The position numbers and the translations under genes are program-made. DNA of 64,000 nt from Syntrophaceae bacterium (GTDB taxonomy: Bacteria > Desulfobacterota > Syntrophia > Syntrophales > UBA2185): positions 148,303-212,302 of the forward strand of contig PMBI01000011.1 of the NCBI GenBank assembly GCA_003153775.1. The letters run 5' to 3'. The notes below the pieces were generated by a model. That model worked only from the letters and a program-made list of their open reading frames with translations. It made no database searches and was not told where the DNA came from. Of the stretch, positions 44,501-54,493 are shown one piece after another. Position 1 is the stretch's first letter; every line of letters starts with the position of its first letter.

Positions 44501-45013
44501 TCAGTCTGCCGGTAAATTTGCCTGCTGGCGAGGCAGATAGGGCTTGGCTGCGCCCGCCTTCTTCCTTATGTTCTTGATCTGTTCCATCGTATATCCCTCC
44601 CTCGGTATGCCCAGTTCCTGGCCCGGATAAAGCAGTTTTCGGTCTTTGATAATATCTTTATTGGCCTCATAGATGATGGGCCAGAGGAAGGGATCATTGT
44701 ATATGTCTTTGTATTTGGCTATCCACCAGAGGGTATCGCCTTTTCTCACAGTGTATTGTTCGCAAAGACAGAAGACTCCCCCTTGCTCCTCACCTTCTTT
44801 GACTGCTTCGCTTTTCGTCTTCGCGGCAGCCTGTCCTTCCGTTGGCTGAGAACTCTTCGCCGCCTGGGCAGGCTCACCCGCTCTCTGCTCGGCAACAACA
44901 CTCTTTTCGAGGTCGCTCGTTTTCGCAGGCGCTGTCGCGCACGCCGAGAAGACAAACATAAGCGCAACGATAAGGGATGCACTTATAACGGCAATGCTGC
45001 CTCGACAGTTCAT
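44501..45013 (-). CDS. LysM-domain lipoprotein
   Basis: The 170-residue protein has a lipoprotein signal (FVFSAC, Cys about 20), a low-complexity Ala/Glu/Lys/Gln linker and a C-terminal LysM domain (YTVRKGDTLWWIAKYKDIYNDP; LYPGQELGIP), which binds peptidoglycan. The start at 45013 gives a proper signal peptide; an in-frame ATG at 45034 adds seven residues. The extra NDPFLWPIIYEANKD segment is typical of LysM proteins of Deltaproteobacteria. Confidence 0.87.
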   Translation of the reverse strand: MNCRGSIAVISASLIVALMFVFSACATAPAKTSDLEKSVVAEQRAGEPAQAAKSSQPTEGQAAAKTKSEAVKEGEEQGGVFCLCEQYTVRKGDTLWWIAKYKDIYNDPFLWPIIYEANKDIIKDRKLLYPGQELGIPREGYTMEQIKNIRKKAGAAKPYLPRQQANLPAD

Positions 45014-45090
45014 CTTCGTATCCTCAAGCTCCATTATCGCCGGGTAAAGTCAGAAAGACCGAATAAAACAATTGTCTTCCTCGCTTTTAG

Positions 45091-45118
45091 ATTAATAAAA
45101 AAAGGATGGCCTTGTCAA
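45091..45118 (-). promoter_or_regulatory. Probable promoter of the LysM gene
   Basis: On the minus strand TTGACA (45113-45118), 16 bp, ATTAAT (45091-45096), about 78 bp before the ATG. Confidence 0.45.
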
Positions 45119-45137
45119 CACAAAATATATTGGATGA

Positions 45138-46913
45138 TCAGATAATCTTCAGGGAAAGTTCCATAAGTTGCTCGATACTTACTTCCGATGGGGCATCCGT
45201 CAAAAGACAGGTAGCCTTCTGTGTCTTCGGAAATGCAATGACATCCCGGATGCTCTCTACGCCCGTCATTATCATGACCAGCCTGTCAAAACCCAGGGCG
45301 ATGCCCCCATGCGGCGGGGTGCCGTATTCGAGCGCTTCGAGCAGGAAGCCGAATTTCCTTCTCGCTTCCTCATCTCCTAAGCCGAGGGTCCGGAAGATCA
45401 GGGACTGGATATCCTGCCTGTGTATACGAATGCTACCTCCGCCTATCTCAGTGCCATTGAGAACGAGGTCATAGGCCTTGGCTCTTACCTTGCCTGGATC
45501 TGTTGCAAGGAGGGGAATATCTTCCATCACAGGGGAGGTGAATGGGTGGTGCTTGGACACGTATCTCTTCTCCGCATCACTATATTCAAACAGGGGAAAT
45601 TCATTTACCCATGTGAACGAATATTGCCCGGGGTGAGCGAGATTCAATTTTCTCGCCAGGTGGTTCCTGAGATTTCCGAGCGCATCATTGACGATGGACG
45701 GAGAGTCGGCAAGAAAAACAATTACGTTTCCCTCTTTTGCGTCCATCCTGTCGTTGATATCCTTGACTTCGGAAGGCGTCAGAAACTTAAAAATTGGTGA
45801 TGTCCATCCGTCAGGATTAACTCTCGCCCAGGCAAGACCCTTTGCCCCGTATGTGCTCACGTAATCGGTAAGACCATCGAGGTCTTTTCTGGTGAGACTC
45901 TTTCCGTCCTCTATTTTCATAGCCTTGATCACACCGCCCGTGCTCGCAACTTCCGCAAACACCTTCAGCGCCGAGTTCCTGACGATGTCCGTGAGGTCTT
46001 TTAATTCAAGGGCGAAACGGATATCAGGGTTGTCCCTGCCGTACCTTTCCATGGCATCCGCATAGGACAGCCGCGGAAACGGAATTTGCAATTCCGTATT
46101 GAGACAGGTCCTGAACAGATGAGCGACCAGCCCTTCGGTGATTTGATAGATATCATCCTCTGCTATAAATGACATCTCAACGTCAATCTGCGTAAATTCG
46201 GGTTGACGGTCGGCCCTCAGATCTTCGTCACGGAAACATTTGACAATCTGGTAATACCTGTCGAACCCCGAAATCATGAGAAGCTGTTTAAAGAGCTGGG
46301 GCGACTGGGGCAGGGCGTAGAACATGCCCGGATTTACGCGGCTCGGAACGAGATAGTCACGTGCACCTTCCGGCGTGCTTTTCGTGAGAACCGGTGTTTC
46401 CACTTCAATGAATCCGTTTTCCTGATAATAGCGGCGCGTTTCGGCTGCAATCTTACTCCGGAGGATAAGATTCTTCTGTATCTCCGGTCGTCTCAGATCA
46501 AGGTAGCGGTACCTCAAGCGGACTGTTTCCGATACCTCTGCGTCCTCGTTGAGGACAAACGGCGGCGTCTTCGCTTCGCTCAGGATTTCGAGCTCGGTAA
46601 CCATGACTTCAATTGCGCCGCTTTTCAATTCAGGATTCTCCATTCCCGCCGGTCTTCTCTGCACGGTGCCGCGCACAGCAAGGACAAATTCGCTTCTAAT
46701 AGCGTGTGCGCCCCTGTGGCTGTCAGGATTGATGTCAGGGTTGAAGACGATCTGCGCGAGACCCTCGCGATCACGAAGGTCGATGAATATGACGCCTCCG
46801 TGATCTCTCCTTCTGTTTACCCAACCCATGAGGATGACTTCGAGGCCGACATCGGAAATAGTCAGATTTCCGCAATAATGGGTTCTTTTCTTAACTGTCA
46901 AAAAATCAGACAC
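45138..46913 (-). CDS. aspS: Aspartyl-tRNA synthetase
   Basis: A 591-residue class II synthetase. The N-terminal OB-fold binds the anticodon ([19 protein letters not shown]), motif 2 region is [23 protein letters not shown] (catalytic FRDE), a GAD insertion of the bacterial type lies near 290-430, and motif 3 is [12 protein letters not shown]. It is 7 nt downstream of hisS. Whether it is discriminating or charges tRNA-Asn too cannot be decided here. Confidence 0.96.
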   Translation of the reverse strand: MSDFLTVKKRTHYCGNLTISDVGLEVILMGWVNRRRDHGGVIFIDLRDREGLAQIVFNPDINPDSHRGAHAIRSEFVLAVRGTVQRRPAGMENPELKSGAIEVMVTELEILSEAKTPPFVLNEDAEVSETVRLRYRYLDLRRPEIQKNLILRSKIAAETRRYYQENGFIEVETPVLTKSTPEGARDYLVPSRVNPGMFYALPQSPQLFKQLLMISGFDRYYQIVKCFRDEDLRADRQPEFTQIDVEMSFIAEDDIYQITEGLVAHLFRTCLNTELQIPFPRLSYADAMERYGRDNPDIRFALELKDLTDIVRNSALKVFAEVASTGGVIKAMKIEDGKSLTRKDLDGLTDYVSTYGAKGLAWARVNPDGWTSPIFKFLTPSEVKDINDRMDAKEGNVIVFLADSPSIVNDALGNLRNHLARKLNLAHPGQYSFTWVNEFPLFEYSDAEKRYVSKHHPFTSPVMEDIPLLATDPGKVRAKAYDLVLNGTEIGGGSIRIHRQDIQSLIFRTLGLGDEEARRKFGFLLEALEYGTPPHGGIALGFDRLVMIMTGVESIRDVIAFPKTQKATCLLTDAPSEVSIEQLMELSLKII

Positions 46914-46920
46914 AGTGCGA

Positions 46921-48186
46921 TCAACTCCCTTTAAGGATTTTTATTATGGCGTTTTCGAGGTCGTCAAGGCCTATGGTTTCCTGCGTTCCATTTTGCATAT
47001 CCCTGAACTCCGCCTTGTTTTCCGCTATTTCCCTCTCACCAAGGATAAGCGCATAACGGGAAGAGAGCTTGTCCGCCCTCTTCATCTGGCTCTTGAGGCT
47101 TTTTCCTGAATAATCCATTTCCGTTTGGATTCCCTGTATGCGCAAGCGGTTGCAAACTGAGAATGCCAGCTTCTGCGCCTTATCTCCAAGTGCTGCAATG
47201 AACAATTGCGGTGATATCAAAAAATTCTCGTCGGCAAAAGGCGAAATTGATATCAGCCTTTCCAATCCGACGGCGAATCCGATCCCGGGTATATCCGGTC
47301 CGCCCAGGTCCTTTACGAGTCCGTCATAGCGACCGCCGCCCGCGACGGCGTTCTGCGCACCGAGATGCTCTGTCACGACTTCAAAGGTCGTTTTTGCGTA
47401 GTAGTCGAGACCGCGAACCATCTTGGGATTTACTTCAAAAGCTATCGCAAACATGGCGAGGGCCTCTTTTACCTTCGTAAAATGATCCATGCAGCCCGGG
47501 CACAAAAAGTCAAGTATCTGCGGGGCATGGTCGATCACCTCAATGCAGTTTGCCGTCTTGCAATCGAAGACCCTCAGGGGGTTCATGCCAAGACGCCTCT
47601 GACAGTCCTTGCAAAGCTGCTCTTCTTTTCCAACCAGGAAACCGCTCAATGCTTTTCTAAATGCAGGACGGCATTCCCTGCATCCGAGGGAATTGATCAT
47701 GAGACGCAGATCGGTTATCTCTATGCGCATGAGAAACTGCATGAGCATGAGAATCACCTCGGCGTCCGTCCGCGGATCATCGAGCCCGAGAAGTTCCGCG
47801 TTGATCTGGTGAAACTGTCTGTATCTCCCTCTTTGCGGCCTTTCACGCCTGAACATCGGACCGATGGTAAAAAGTCTCGCCACCGGATCCTGCGCATACA
47901 TGGTATGTTCAAGGTATGCGCGCACGACTGAAGCCGTAGCCTCCGGACGCAGGGTCAGGTATTCATCCCCGCGATCGAGAAATGTGTACATCTCTTTCTC
48001 GACTATATCAGTGGACTCACCAATGCTTCTTTTGAAAAGTTCGGTCTTCTCGAGGATGGGAACCCTTATCTCCCGGAAACCAAAATTAGCAAGTACTTCG
48101 CGGGCTATCTTCTCGATGTATTGCCATTTTGCCGTTTCCGTGGGAAGGATATCCTTAAATCCCCTTACGGAGGTGATAATTTCCAT
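46921..48186 (-). CDS. hisS: Histidyl-tRNA synthetase
   Basis: A 421-residue class II synthetase. Motif 2 is [22 protein letters not shown], the HisRS signature [12 protein letters not shown] and motif 3 [12 protein letters not shown] are present, and an anticodon-binding domain follows. [15 protein letters not shown] is the usual N-terminus. It lies directly upstream of aspS, a common pairing, and about 190 nt downstream of comEC. Confidence 0.96.
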   Translation of the reverse strand: MEIITSVRGFKDILPTETAKWQYIEKIAREVLANFGFREIRVPILEKTELFKRSIGESTDIVEKEMYTFLDRGDEYLTLRPEATASVVRAYLEHTMYAQDPVARLFTIGPMFRRERPQRGRYRQFHQINAELLGLDDPRTDAEVILMLMQFLMRIEITDLRLMINSLGCRECRPAFRKALSGFLVGKEEQLCKDCQRRLGMNPLRVFDCKTANCIEVIDHAPQILDFLCPGCMDHFTKVKEALAMFAIAFEVNPKMVRGLDYYAKTTFEVVTEHLGAQNAVAGGGRYDGLVKDLGGPDIPGIGFAVGLERLISISPFADENFLISPQLFIAALGDKAQKLAFSVCNRLRIQGIQTEMDYSGKSLKSQMKRADKLSSRYALILGEREIAENKAEFRDMQNGTQETIGLDDLENAIIKILKGS

Positions 48187-48377
48187 AATGTTTGAGCGTT
48201 AACTCCCACTAGTCGCGACAAGCATTCTTGCCGCTGCAAGATGCATTTTGCGGCATTCGTAATTCTGTAAAAAGGATTTGTTGGATAACACATAAAGGCT
48301 TGAAGTGCAACAATTAACTCGCTCTTGGCCCTTGCTAAGGGAAGGCAAGAAGCATATCAAGTGTGCGCTCTGCTGAT

Positions 48378-50879
48378 CTATAAGCCGTCCGTATAGAGAC
48401 TGTATGCGACATTAGTTCCGTCTGTTGTTATATTGATGGCGCCGTTTATGTCGGTTCTCAATACCCTCGTTCCCCGCAGGAAGTATCTCCTCAGGACGTC
48501 CGGATGCGGATCATTGTATACATTGTCTCTGCCGCAGCTTATCACCGCAATTTCGGGTTGCACCCTGTTTAGAAAGGGCGGCGTGCTCGAAGTGAATCCC
48601 CCGTGATGAGGGGCAAACATAACCTGGCTCCTGATGTCCCTTTGCGCATCGATAATGCGCATCTCTGACGGCTCGGAGATATCGGCGGGCAGAAGGACGC
48701 TAACCTTTCCCATTGTCAGCCTCATGACGATGGCATCGTTATTTGTCTTATCGAAACGCCGGGGCAAATCGCCATTCAACGCAATCGTGCCTGCCGGATT
48801 CAGTATCCTGATCGTAACATTATCGATTCTGATATCTCCCGTTCCTTCGGACATGAGCCTGTGGGTTATATTCTTCTCATTTACGATCTTCATGAAGTCC
48901 CTGTACGTGTCGCTTTCGGCCGTCTCTCCGTTGGTCCAGACCTCATTGACATCGAAATTTGACAGGACGTAGATGAGCCCGTTGAGATGATCAGGATGGG
49001 GATGGGTCAGAACGACAATATCGATATGCCTTATCCTTTCGTGCCAGAGAAAGGGGGCAAGGACATACTTCCCGATATCGAAATTGTTGTCATATATTCC
49101 TCCGCCGTCAACGAGGATCTTCTTACCAGCAGGCAATATGACAAGTGCGGAACTCCCCTGGCCCACGTCGATCGCTGTAACAGTCAAGTTCCTGGCTGCC
49201 TTGTCCTTCACGTAGAAATATAGCGCGTCAACAGCAAAGAATAATGTGAGAGCCGCAGCTGCAACGCGCAACCCGTGAGGACCGAAGAAGCTCCTCTTTC
49301 CCGCAGCGCCACTTTCACTATTCCTCCATGCATCGATAAGCTTCACGGCGACTATGAGGAAAAGATAGTATGCAGTAATTTCGAGAAGTGTCGGCGTACT
49401 CAAAAAGAAGGACGAACCGGGGAAAGAGGCAAAGAAATCGACCATGGAGATAGAGACCTTAACGAGGAAGGAAGAAATCGACAGAACGACCAGTGCGAGC
49501 GAGTGCGATAACGGAGCGGCGACAATAATTGCAGTACAAAGAGGTATTGCGATAATGCCCAAGACGGGGACGACGAACAGGTTTGAAAGCAGTACTACGG
49601 TGGAAACTCTGTTAAAATAAAAAACTATGAGCGGCAAAGTTCCGAGAGTCGCGCTGAAGGATACAATCACAAATACGGCGACATTCTTGTAAATTCGCGC
49701 CGCCCATACTTTGTATCGGGGCATTTCTCCACGATCGTCAGCCGGAATCATCAGGACGAGTCTCGGCGTGATGAAAAGAATTGCCCACACAGCCATGAAT
49801 GATAGCTGAAACGAGACGTCGAAGAGGGAAGGGGGAGATACTGCAAGTATTACCAGGGCTGCCAGGGCCAGGCTGTTATAGAGGTCTCTATCCTTACCGA
49901 AGATGATGGCTATCATGAAGGTTATGGCCATGATCGCGGCGCGAACCACGGAGATACCCATACCGGCTATGAATGTATAGATGATTACGGGAACAATTGC
50001 GCAGACAGTTGATGCCTTGACGATATTGAATCGCAAGAGCAGATATGCGGACGACTTCATGACGAGTCTTATAATGGCGAAGGACAGGAAAGCAATGATG
50101 CCTATGTTAAATCCCGAGATTGCGATGATATGGGTCGTGCCGGTCTTGTTGAAGTTCTCCATTACGGCCTTGGGGATCTCCTTCTGGTCCCCTAGGATCA
50201 TGGCTTGAATGATTTCCCCCTCCGGTGAGGAAGTGTTTTCCATGATGAATTTCTTCGAGTATGCCCGGAATCGTTCAAGGTGCAGTTTGAAAATATTGCC
50301 CTGATTTTCCCTCAGGACTGCGATCCTCGCCGGGTCCTTGACGAACCCCCGCACCATGACACCCTTGTATCTGAGATACTTTGCATAATCAAAACCGCCG
50401 GGATTCTGAAAATTATGCGGGACTTTAAGCCTGGTTGTAAATCGTATCGCATCTCCGTACTTGAATTCCCGGCGGCCTTCGACATTGAGGAGAATGAGTC
50501 CTTCGACCCTGGTGGCGGCCTTTTCGCCAATCAGCCGGTTTGCCGATACAGTAAGCTCTGTCCTGTCGGGAGATGCGTCGGGGCTTTCACAAATGACCCC
50601 TTCAAGGATCAGCTTCTCTCTGCCGACATAGTTGATGATATGCGTCGCGTCGGGTTCCCGGTAAAGATACTGATTGACGTCAAGAAATCCGAAGAGCGCT
50701 GATGAAAGAATGACGAGTATGGCAATCAGTTTCGCCGATTTCTTTATTGACGCCGCAAGGAGGAGTATCAAGACGAGAAGGAGGGATATCATTAACGGGA
50801 GGTCGGCAACGCGGCAAAAATGACCGGCCGTAATCCCGGCTGCAAAAGCACAGAGGAGGGGTATTAATGGCTGCTCCAT
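48378..50879 (-). CDS. comEC: DNA internalization-related competence protein ComEC/Rec2
   Basis: An approximately 833-residue polytopic protein. It has N-terminal helices, a DUF4131 domain (about 85-200, DATHIINYVGREKLILEGV), the Competence domain with about eight helices (GTTHIIAISGFNIGI) and a C-terminal metallo-beta-lactamase domain (DVGQGSSALVILP; VLTHPHPDHLNG; FAPHHGG). ComEC forms the channel for single-stranded DNA uptake. An ATG at 50879 is chosen; an in-frame TTG at 50897 would add six residues and neither has a strong ribosome site. Confidence 0.9.
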   Translation of the reverse strand: MEQPLIPLLCAFAAGITAGHFCRVADLPLMISLLLVLILLLAASIKKSAKLIAILVILSSALFGFLDVNQYLYREPDATHIINYVGREKLILEGVICESPDASPDRTELTVSANRLIGEKAATRVEGLILLNVEGRREFKYGDAIRFTTRLKVPHNFQNPGGFDYAKYLRYKGVMVRGFVKDPARIAVLRENQGNIFKLHLERFRAYSKKFIMENTSSPEGEIIQAMILGDQKEIPKAVMENFNKTGTTHIIAISGFNIGIIAFLSFAIIRLVMKSSAYLLLRFNIVKASTVCAIVPVIIYTFIAGMGISVVRAAIMAITFMIAIIFGKDRDLYNSLALAALVILAVSPPSLFDVSFQLSFMAVWAILFITPRLVLMIPADDRGEMPRYKVWAARIYKNVAVFVIVSFSATLGTLPLIVFYFNRVSTVVLLSNLFVVPVLGIIAIPLCTAIIVAAPLSHSLALVVLSISSFLVKVSISMVDFFASFPGSSFFLSTPTLLEITAYYLFLIVAVKLIDAWRNSESGAAGKRSFFGPHGLRVAAAALTLFFAVDALYFYVKDKAARNLTVTAIDVGQGSSALVILPAGKKILVDGGGIYDNNFDIGKYVLAPFLWHERIRHIDIVVLTHPHPDHLNGLIYVLSNFDVNEVWTNGETAESDTYRDFMKIVNEKNITHRLMSEGTGDIRIDNVTIRILNPAGTIALNGDLPRRFDKTNNDAIVMRLTMGKVSVLLPADISEPSEMRIIDAQRDIRSQVMFAPHHGGFTSSTPPFLNRVQPEIAVISCGRDNVYNDPHPDVLRRYFLRGTRVLRTDINGAINITTDGTNVAYSLYTDGL

Positions 50880-51137
50880 GTTCTGGACCGAAATCAACCT
50901 GGTGAAGGATTCATGCCCTCGTCAAAGAATGTCTGAACATTTGCGAAACTGTATTTGCGCAATGGGTCTGCTGATAGAGATATTAGTTGATGAAGATTGT
51001 AATTTCGTTAGATTAAATTTATAAAATGTTATAGCATACGCGGACCGGAAGATACAGAAGACTTTGCTTGTATCCCACATTTCTTCTCTCAAAAAAAACA
51101 GTCCGCGGTATGGATCGGACACAGGCATGGGCATAAA

Positions 51138-52820
51138 ATGAGTGAGCAATTATTACAGGAAGAGGGTATAGACACGAGACTTCGCTGGTTGATGCTCTCG
51201 CGGGTGGCAATCGTTACCTTTCTCCTCATGGTAACAACATTCATCAAGTTTCAAAAAACGGAAATATTTCCCGAGAAGGCACTGACGTCACTCTACGCGC
51301 TTTGCGCGATAACTTACTTGCTTTCCTTAGCTTATGTTCTCCTCCTGAAGTTCGTCAAGAAGAATAGATTAAACATATATATCCAGGCGCTCACCGATGC
51401 AGCCCTAATAACTTTCCTTGTGTACATAACGGGGGGAATAAGCAGCATATATTCGGTTTTCTATCCTCTGGTCATCATATATTCAGTATTATTTCTGGAA
51501 AAGCGGGGCGGACTCATCATCGCCTCAACCTCCGGCATTCTCTATGGTTCATTACTGGATCTGGAGTATTACGGCATCATCCATCCCATAAACGCCCTGG
51601 CTGTTCATGACTATGATATGGGTGCGGGATATGTCTTTTCGCGAATATTTGTCCACCTCGTGTCTTTCTACATTATCGGCCTTCTTGCGAGCTTTGTAGT
51701 CGAACAGGAACGAAGGGTGAGAACGCTTCTTGCCGAAAAGGAAACCGCTTTCGATCAACTCGATTTATTGCACAGGAGTATAATCGAGTCAGTTGAAACC
51801 GGTATTATGACAATCAATCGCCAGGGCAGGATTAAATCCTTTAATAAAGCCGCTGAGGAGATTTCCGGATACGCGTTTGCAGATGTGGAAAATAAAGATA
51901 TCGTTGAAGTATTCCCCGGATTCGCCGAGGTACGGGATAATACTAAAGAGGATGACGACAGGCGATCACCGAAAAAGAGATATAATATAGAATTTACCCG
52001 TGACAATAATAATGAGCTAATATTGAGTTGCCTGGTTTCAACTCTCAAAGACAGTAAGGGAAAAAGGATAGGCGACATTGTAATCTTCCAAGACATCACC
52101 TCCCTGATAGAAATGGAAGAGGCCTTGGAAAAAAGTAAGAGACTGGCCATTATCGGTGAAATGGCGGCTGGTCTTGCGCATGAGATGAGAAATCCCCTTG
52201 CCTCGCTAAGCGGCTCGATCCAGATATTGAAGAGGGATCTTCAACTCTCCGAGGTAGATGAAAAGCTCATGCAGATTATTCTCAGGGGCAAGGATCAGCT
52301 CGATCACGTCATAAAGGATTTTCTCCTCCTCGCAAGACCGGCGCCGGGAGATCGCGAGACGGTTTTCGTAAAAGAAATCATCGAAGGCGTGATGGAGTCT
52401 ATTCAGTATCTGCCCGACTGGAACGGTGATATCAGCGTTCGTCTGGAATTTTCGGATAATCTGGGCGTTTATGCCAACCGGACGGAAATAAGGGAAGTTA
52501 TATGGAACGTTGTCATGAATGCCGTTCAATCCATGCCCGAAGGAGGCGAACTTTCCGTAGAAACACGAAAGATATACGACGGAGCGCAGGGTGAATCCCT
52601 TGAGATACGGGTGAGCGACACGGGTTACGGCATTGATGATAGACATCTTGACAAGATATTTGAACCGTTTTTCACGACGAAGGAGAGGGGAACAGGCCTT
52701 GGTCTTGCCATAGTCAATAGAATCATTGAAGGATACACGGGAAGAATTTTGATTAAGAGGGGCGTCGAGAAGGGAACGATCTGTACGGTTTCTTTGCCTT
52801 TGATCGGAAGAAGCAGTTAA
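51138..52820 (+). CDS. pilS: PilS-like sensor histidine kinase
   Basis: The 560-residue protein has about six N-terminal membrane helices (residues 20-200), a PAS domain (about 215-335, SIIESVETGIMTINRQGRIKSFN), a HisKA domain with the phospho-acceptor in GLAHEMRNPLASL and an ATPase domain (NVVMNAVQSMPEGG; DTGYGID; GTGLGLAIV). The layout is that of PilS/NtrB-type kinases. It is followed six bases later by its likely partner, a sigma-54 activator. In related bacteria the pair controls type IV pilin expression; here the input is unknown. Confidence 0.85.
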   Translation: MSEQLLQEEGIDTRLRWLMLSRVAIVTFLLMVTTFIKFQKTEIFPEKALTSLYALCAITYLLSLAYVLLLKFVKKNRLNIYIQALTDAALITFLVYITGGISSIYSVFYPLVIIYSVLFLEKRGGLIIASTSGILYGSLLDLEYYGIIHPINALAVHDYDMGAGYVFSRIFVHLVSFYIIGLLASFVVEQERRVRTLLAEKETAFDQLDLLHRSIIESVETGIMTINRQGRIKSFNKAAEEISGYAFADVENKDIVEVFPGFAEVRDNTKEDDDRRSPKKRYNIEFTRDNNNELILSCLVSTLKDSKGKRIGDIVIFQDITSLIEMEEALEKSKRLAIIGEMAAGLAHEMRNPLASLSGSIQILKRDLQLSEVDEKLMQIILRGKDQLDHVIKDFLLLARPAPGDRETVFVKEIIEGVMESIQYLPDWNGDISVRLEFSDNLGVYANRTEIREVIWNVVMNAVQSMPEGGELSVETRKIYDGAQGESLEIRVSDTGYGIDDRHLDKIFEPFFTTKERGTGLGLAIVNRIIEGYTGRILIKRGVEKGTICTVSLPLIGRSS

Positions 52821-52858
52821 ATTGCATGAACACAGGTTTTCTCACAAGGAGAGATTAC

Positions 52859-54238
52859 GTGGCAAAAATTCTTGTAGTGGATGACGATGAGGGTATAAGG
52901 GAATTTCTCGATATCATGCTTACCAGGGAAGGGTATGATGTAGCAACCGCCCCTGACGCGACAAAGGCGCTGAACCGCTGCAAGAAAGAGAAATTTGATC
53001 TCATCCTTACCGACTTGAAGATGCCTAAAGTGGACGGGATAGAATTCTTGAAGGCGGTTAAGGAAATCACGCAGGAGGCTATGGTAATCCTCATTACCGC
53101 TTACGCATCTCCCGAGACGGCTGTGTCGGCTATGAAGGAAGGCGCCTACGACTATATCGAGAAGGGCTTCAACATTGAAGACATAAAGACCATTATCGCC
53201 AGTGCCCTCGATAAAAAGGGCATCAAGAGAGAAGATGCTCTATTTATCAAGGAAGTGGAGGATGCGGTATCCTTTGCCAAAATGATCGGCAAGAGCAAAG
53301 GAATGCTTAAGGTGTATTCACTGATTAAGAAGGTGGCGGAAACGCCCACCAACATCCTCATCCTGGGCGAGAGCGGCACGGGCAAGGAGCTTGTGGCGAG
53401 GGCTATTCATGAAAATAGCCCGAGAAAGAATATGCCCTTTGCAGTGATCAATTGCGGCGGAGTTCCGGAAAGCCTGCTCGAAAGCGAATTATTCGGCTAT
53501 GTGAAAGGCGCATTTACAGGCGCCTACGGAGACAAGCCTGGGCTTTTTGAGATCGCGCGGGGCGGAACCATATTTCTGGACGAGATAGGCGACTTGCCGC
53601 CACTTCTGCAGGTAAAACTTCTCAGAGTAGTACAGGAAAAGACATTCAGAAGGGTGGGGGGAACGGAAGAGAAAAAGATCGATGTCAGAATCATTTCGGC
53701 GACGAACAAGAATCTCGAAGAAAAAGTTAAGGACGGTTCCTTCAGGGAAGATCTGTATTTTCGCCTGAATGTCATACCTATAAACATTCCGCCCTTGAGA
53801 GAAAGGAAAGAGGACATACCAGTTCTAACAAAATATTTCATAGAAAAGTGTTCGAAAGAATTCGGCAAAGAAGTAAGGACAATATCTTCATATGCGCTGG
53901 AGCTTCTGATGAATTATCCATTTCCCGGAAACGTGAGGGAGCTTGAAAATATTATTGAACGCAGTGTTGCCCTCGAGACATCAAACATAATCCTCCCGGA
54001 GAATCTGCACGTGGCAGGAAACCTGATGGAGGTAAGTAGATTTTCGGATGCTGATATACCTGTGTGGTCAATTCCCCCCGAAGGTATTAACGTAAATGAT
54101 GAAGTGGCAAAATATGAGAAACATCTGATAGAAGAAGCCTTACGAATAGCCAAGGGATCCAAGACCAAGGCTGCTGAGATTCTCCAGGTGAGTTTTGATT
54201 CACTCCGTTACAGGATAGAGAAACTCGGGGCAGGGTGA
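52859..54238 (+). CDS. pilR: PilR-like sigma-54-dependent response regulator
   Basis: The receiver domain (phospho-Asp in ILTDLKMPK) is followed by an AAA+ domain (GESGTGKELVARAIH; GAFTGA loop for sigma-54 contact; FLDEIGDL) and a Fis-type helix-turn-helix (SKTKAAEILQVSFDSLRYRI). GTG at 52859 is chosen because AAGGAGAG lies upstream and it begins directly at the receiver (VAKILVVDDDEG); an in-frame ATG at 52826 lacks a ribosome site. NtrC family, about 459 residues. It activates sigma-54 promoters, probably elsewhere in the genome. Confidence 0.88.
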   Translation: MAKILVVDDDEGIREFLDIMLTREGYDVATAPDATKALNRCKKEKFDLILTDLKMPKVDGIEFLKAVKEITQEAMVILITAYASPETAVSAMKEGAYDYIEKGFNIEDIKTIIASALDKKGIKREDALFIKEVEDAVSFAKMIGKSKGMLKVYSLIKKVAETPTNILILGESGTGKELVARAIHENSPRKNMPFAVINCGGVPESLLESELFGYVKGAFTGAYGDKPGLFEIARGGTIFLDEIGDLPPLLQVKLLRVVQEKTFRRVGGTEEKKIDVRIISATNKNLEEKVKDGSFREDLYFRLNVIPINIPPLRERKEDIPVLTKYFIEKCSKEFGKEVRTISSYALELLMNYPFPGNVRELENIIERSVALETSNIILPENLHVAGNLMEVSRFSDADIPVWSIPPEGINVNDEVAKYEKHLIEEALRIAKGSKTKAAEILQVSFDSLRYRIEKLGAG

Positions 54239-54257
54239 AATTAGTAAAGATTTTTTC

Positions 54258-54286
54258 TTGACATGGGTTTCAATTAGCCTTATAAG
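54258..54286 (+). promoter_or_regulatory. Promoter of the Phe-leader / ABC transporter operon
   Basis: TTGACA (54258-54263), 17 bp, TATAAG (54281-54286). Transcription should begin near 54293, leaving a leader of about 215 nt that contains the leader peptide and two terminators. The core is identical to the trp promoter. Confidence 0.75.
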
Positions 54287-54333
54287 ATGATCAGCACAAT
54301 AGACAAAAATTCCGAATGAAGGAAATGACGCAG

Positions 54334-54399
54334 ATGCAGGCACAGAGCTTTTTTGTTTTTTTTAGTTTCTTTAGTGGGGTCTGCCTGCCGCGCTCATGA
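54334..54399 (+). CDS. Phenylalanine-rich leader peptide
   Basis: A 21-codon ORF whose residues 6-13 read FFVFFSFF (six Phe codons in eight), ending at TGA 54397-54399. GAAGGA ends ten bases before the ATG at 54334. Downstream DNA holds all four attenuator segments: GCAGGCA (54336-54342) pairs with TGCCTGC (54382-54388); GGTCTGCC (54378-54385) pairs with GGCAGACC (54427-54434); and the latter region forms the terminator's 5' arm. The layout matches pheA/pheST-type attenuation and implies that stalling at Phe codons opens the transporter operon. A T-rich tract could yield Phe codons by chance, but the fitting pairings argue against that. Confidence 0.75.
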   Translation: MQAQSFFVFFSFFSGVCLPRS

Positions 54400-54419
54400 C
54401 CTGAGATTTTCTGAAAGGT

Positions 54420-54458
54420 AGCCGTGGGCAGACCAAGTACTGCCGACGGCTTTTTTTT
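54420..54458 (+). terminator. Attenuator terminator of the Phe leader (T1)
   Basis: AGCCGT/ACGGCT (6 pairs), one G-G mismatch, then GGCAG/CTGCC (5 pairs) around an 8-nt loop, followed by eight T. The antiterminator pairing with 54378-54385 would disrupt it. Confidence 0.85.
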
Positions 54459-54461
54459 GCG

Positions 54462-54493
54462 AAAGGCCGTGGATTTTCCAGGCCTTTTTTATT
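54462..54493 (+). terminator. Second terminator in the Phe leader (T2)
   Basis: AAAGGCC (54462-54468) pairs with GGCCTTT (54481-54487), extended by TGG/CCA with one bulged G, then a T-run. It ends about 17 nt before the ATG of the binding-protein gene. Its 5' arm can pair with the 3' arm of the preceding terminator. Confidence 0.8.

Noticed and set aside
54346..54375. T-rich tract as a simple terminator
   Set aside because: No hairpin precedes it. It codes for the Phe run of the leader peptide, and the real terminators follow at 54420 and 54462.
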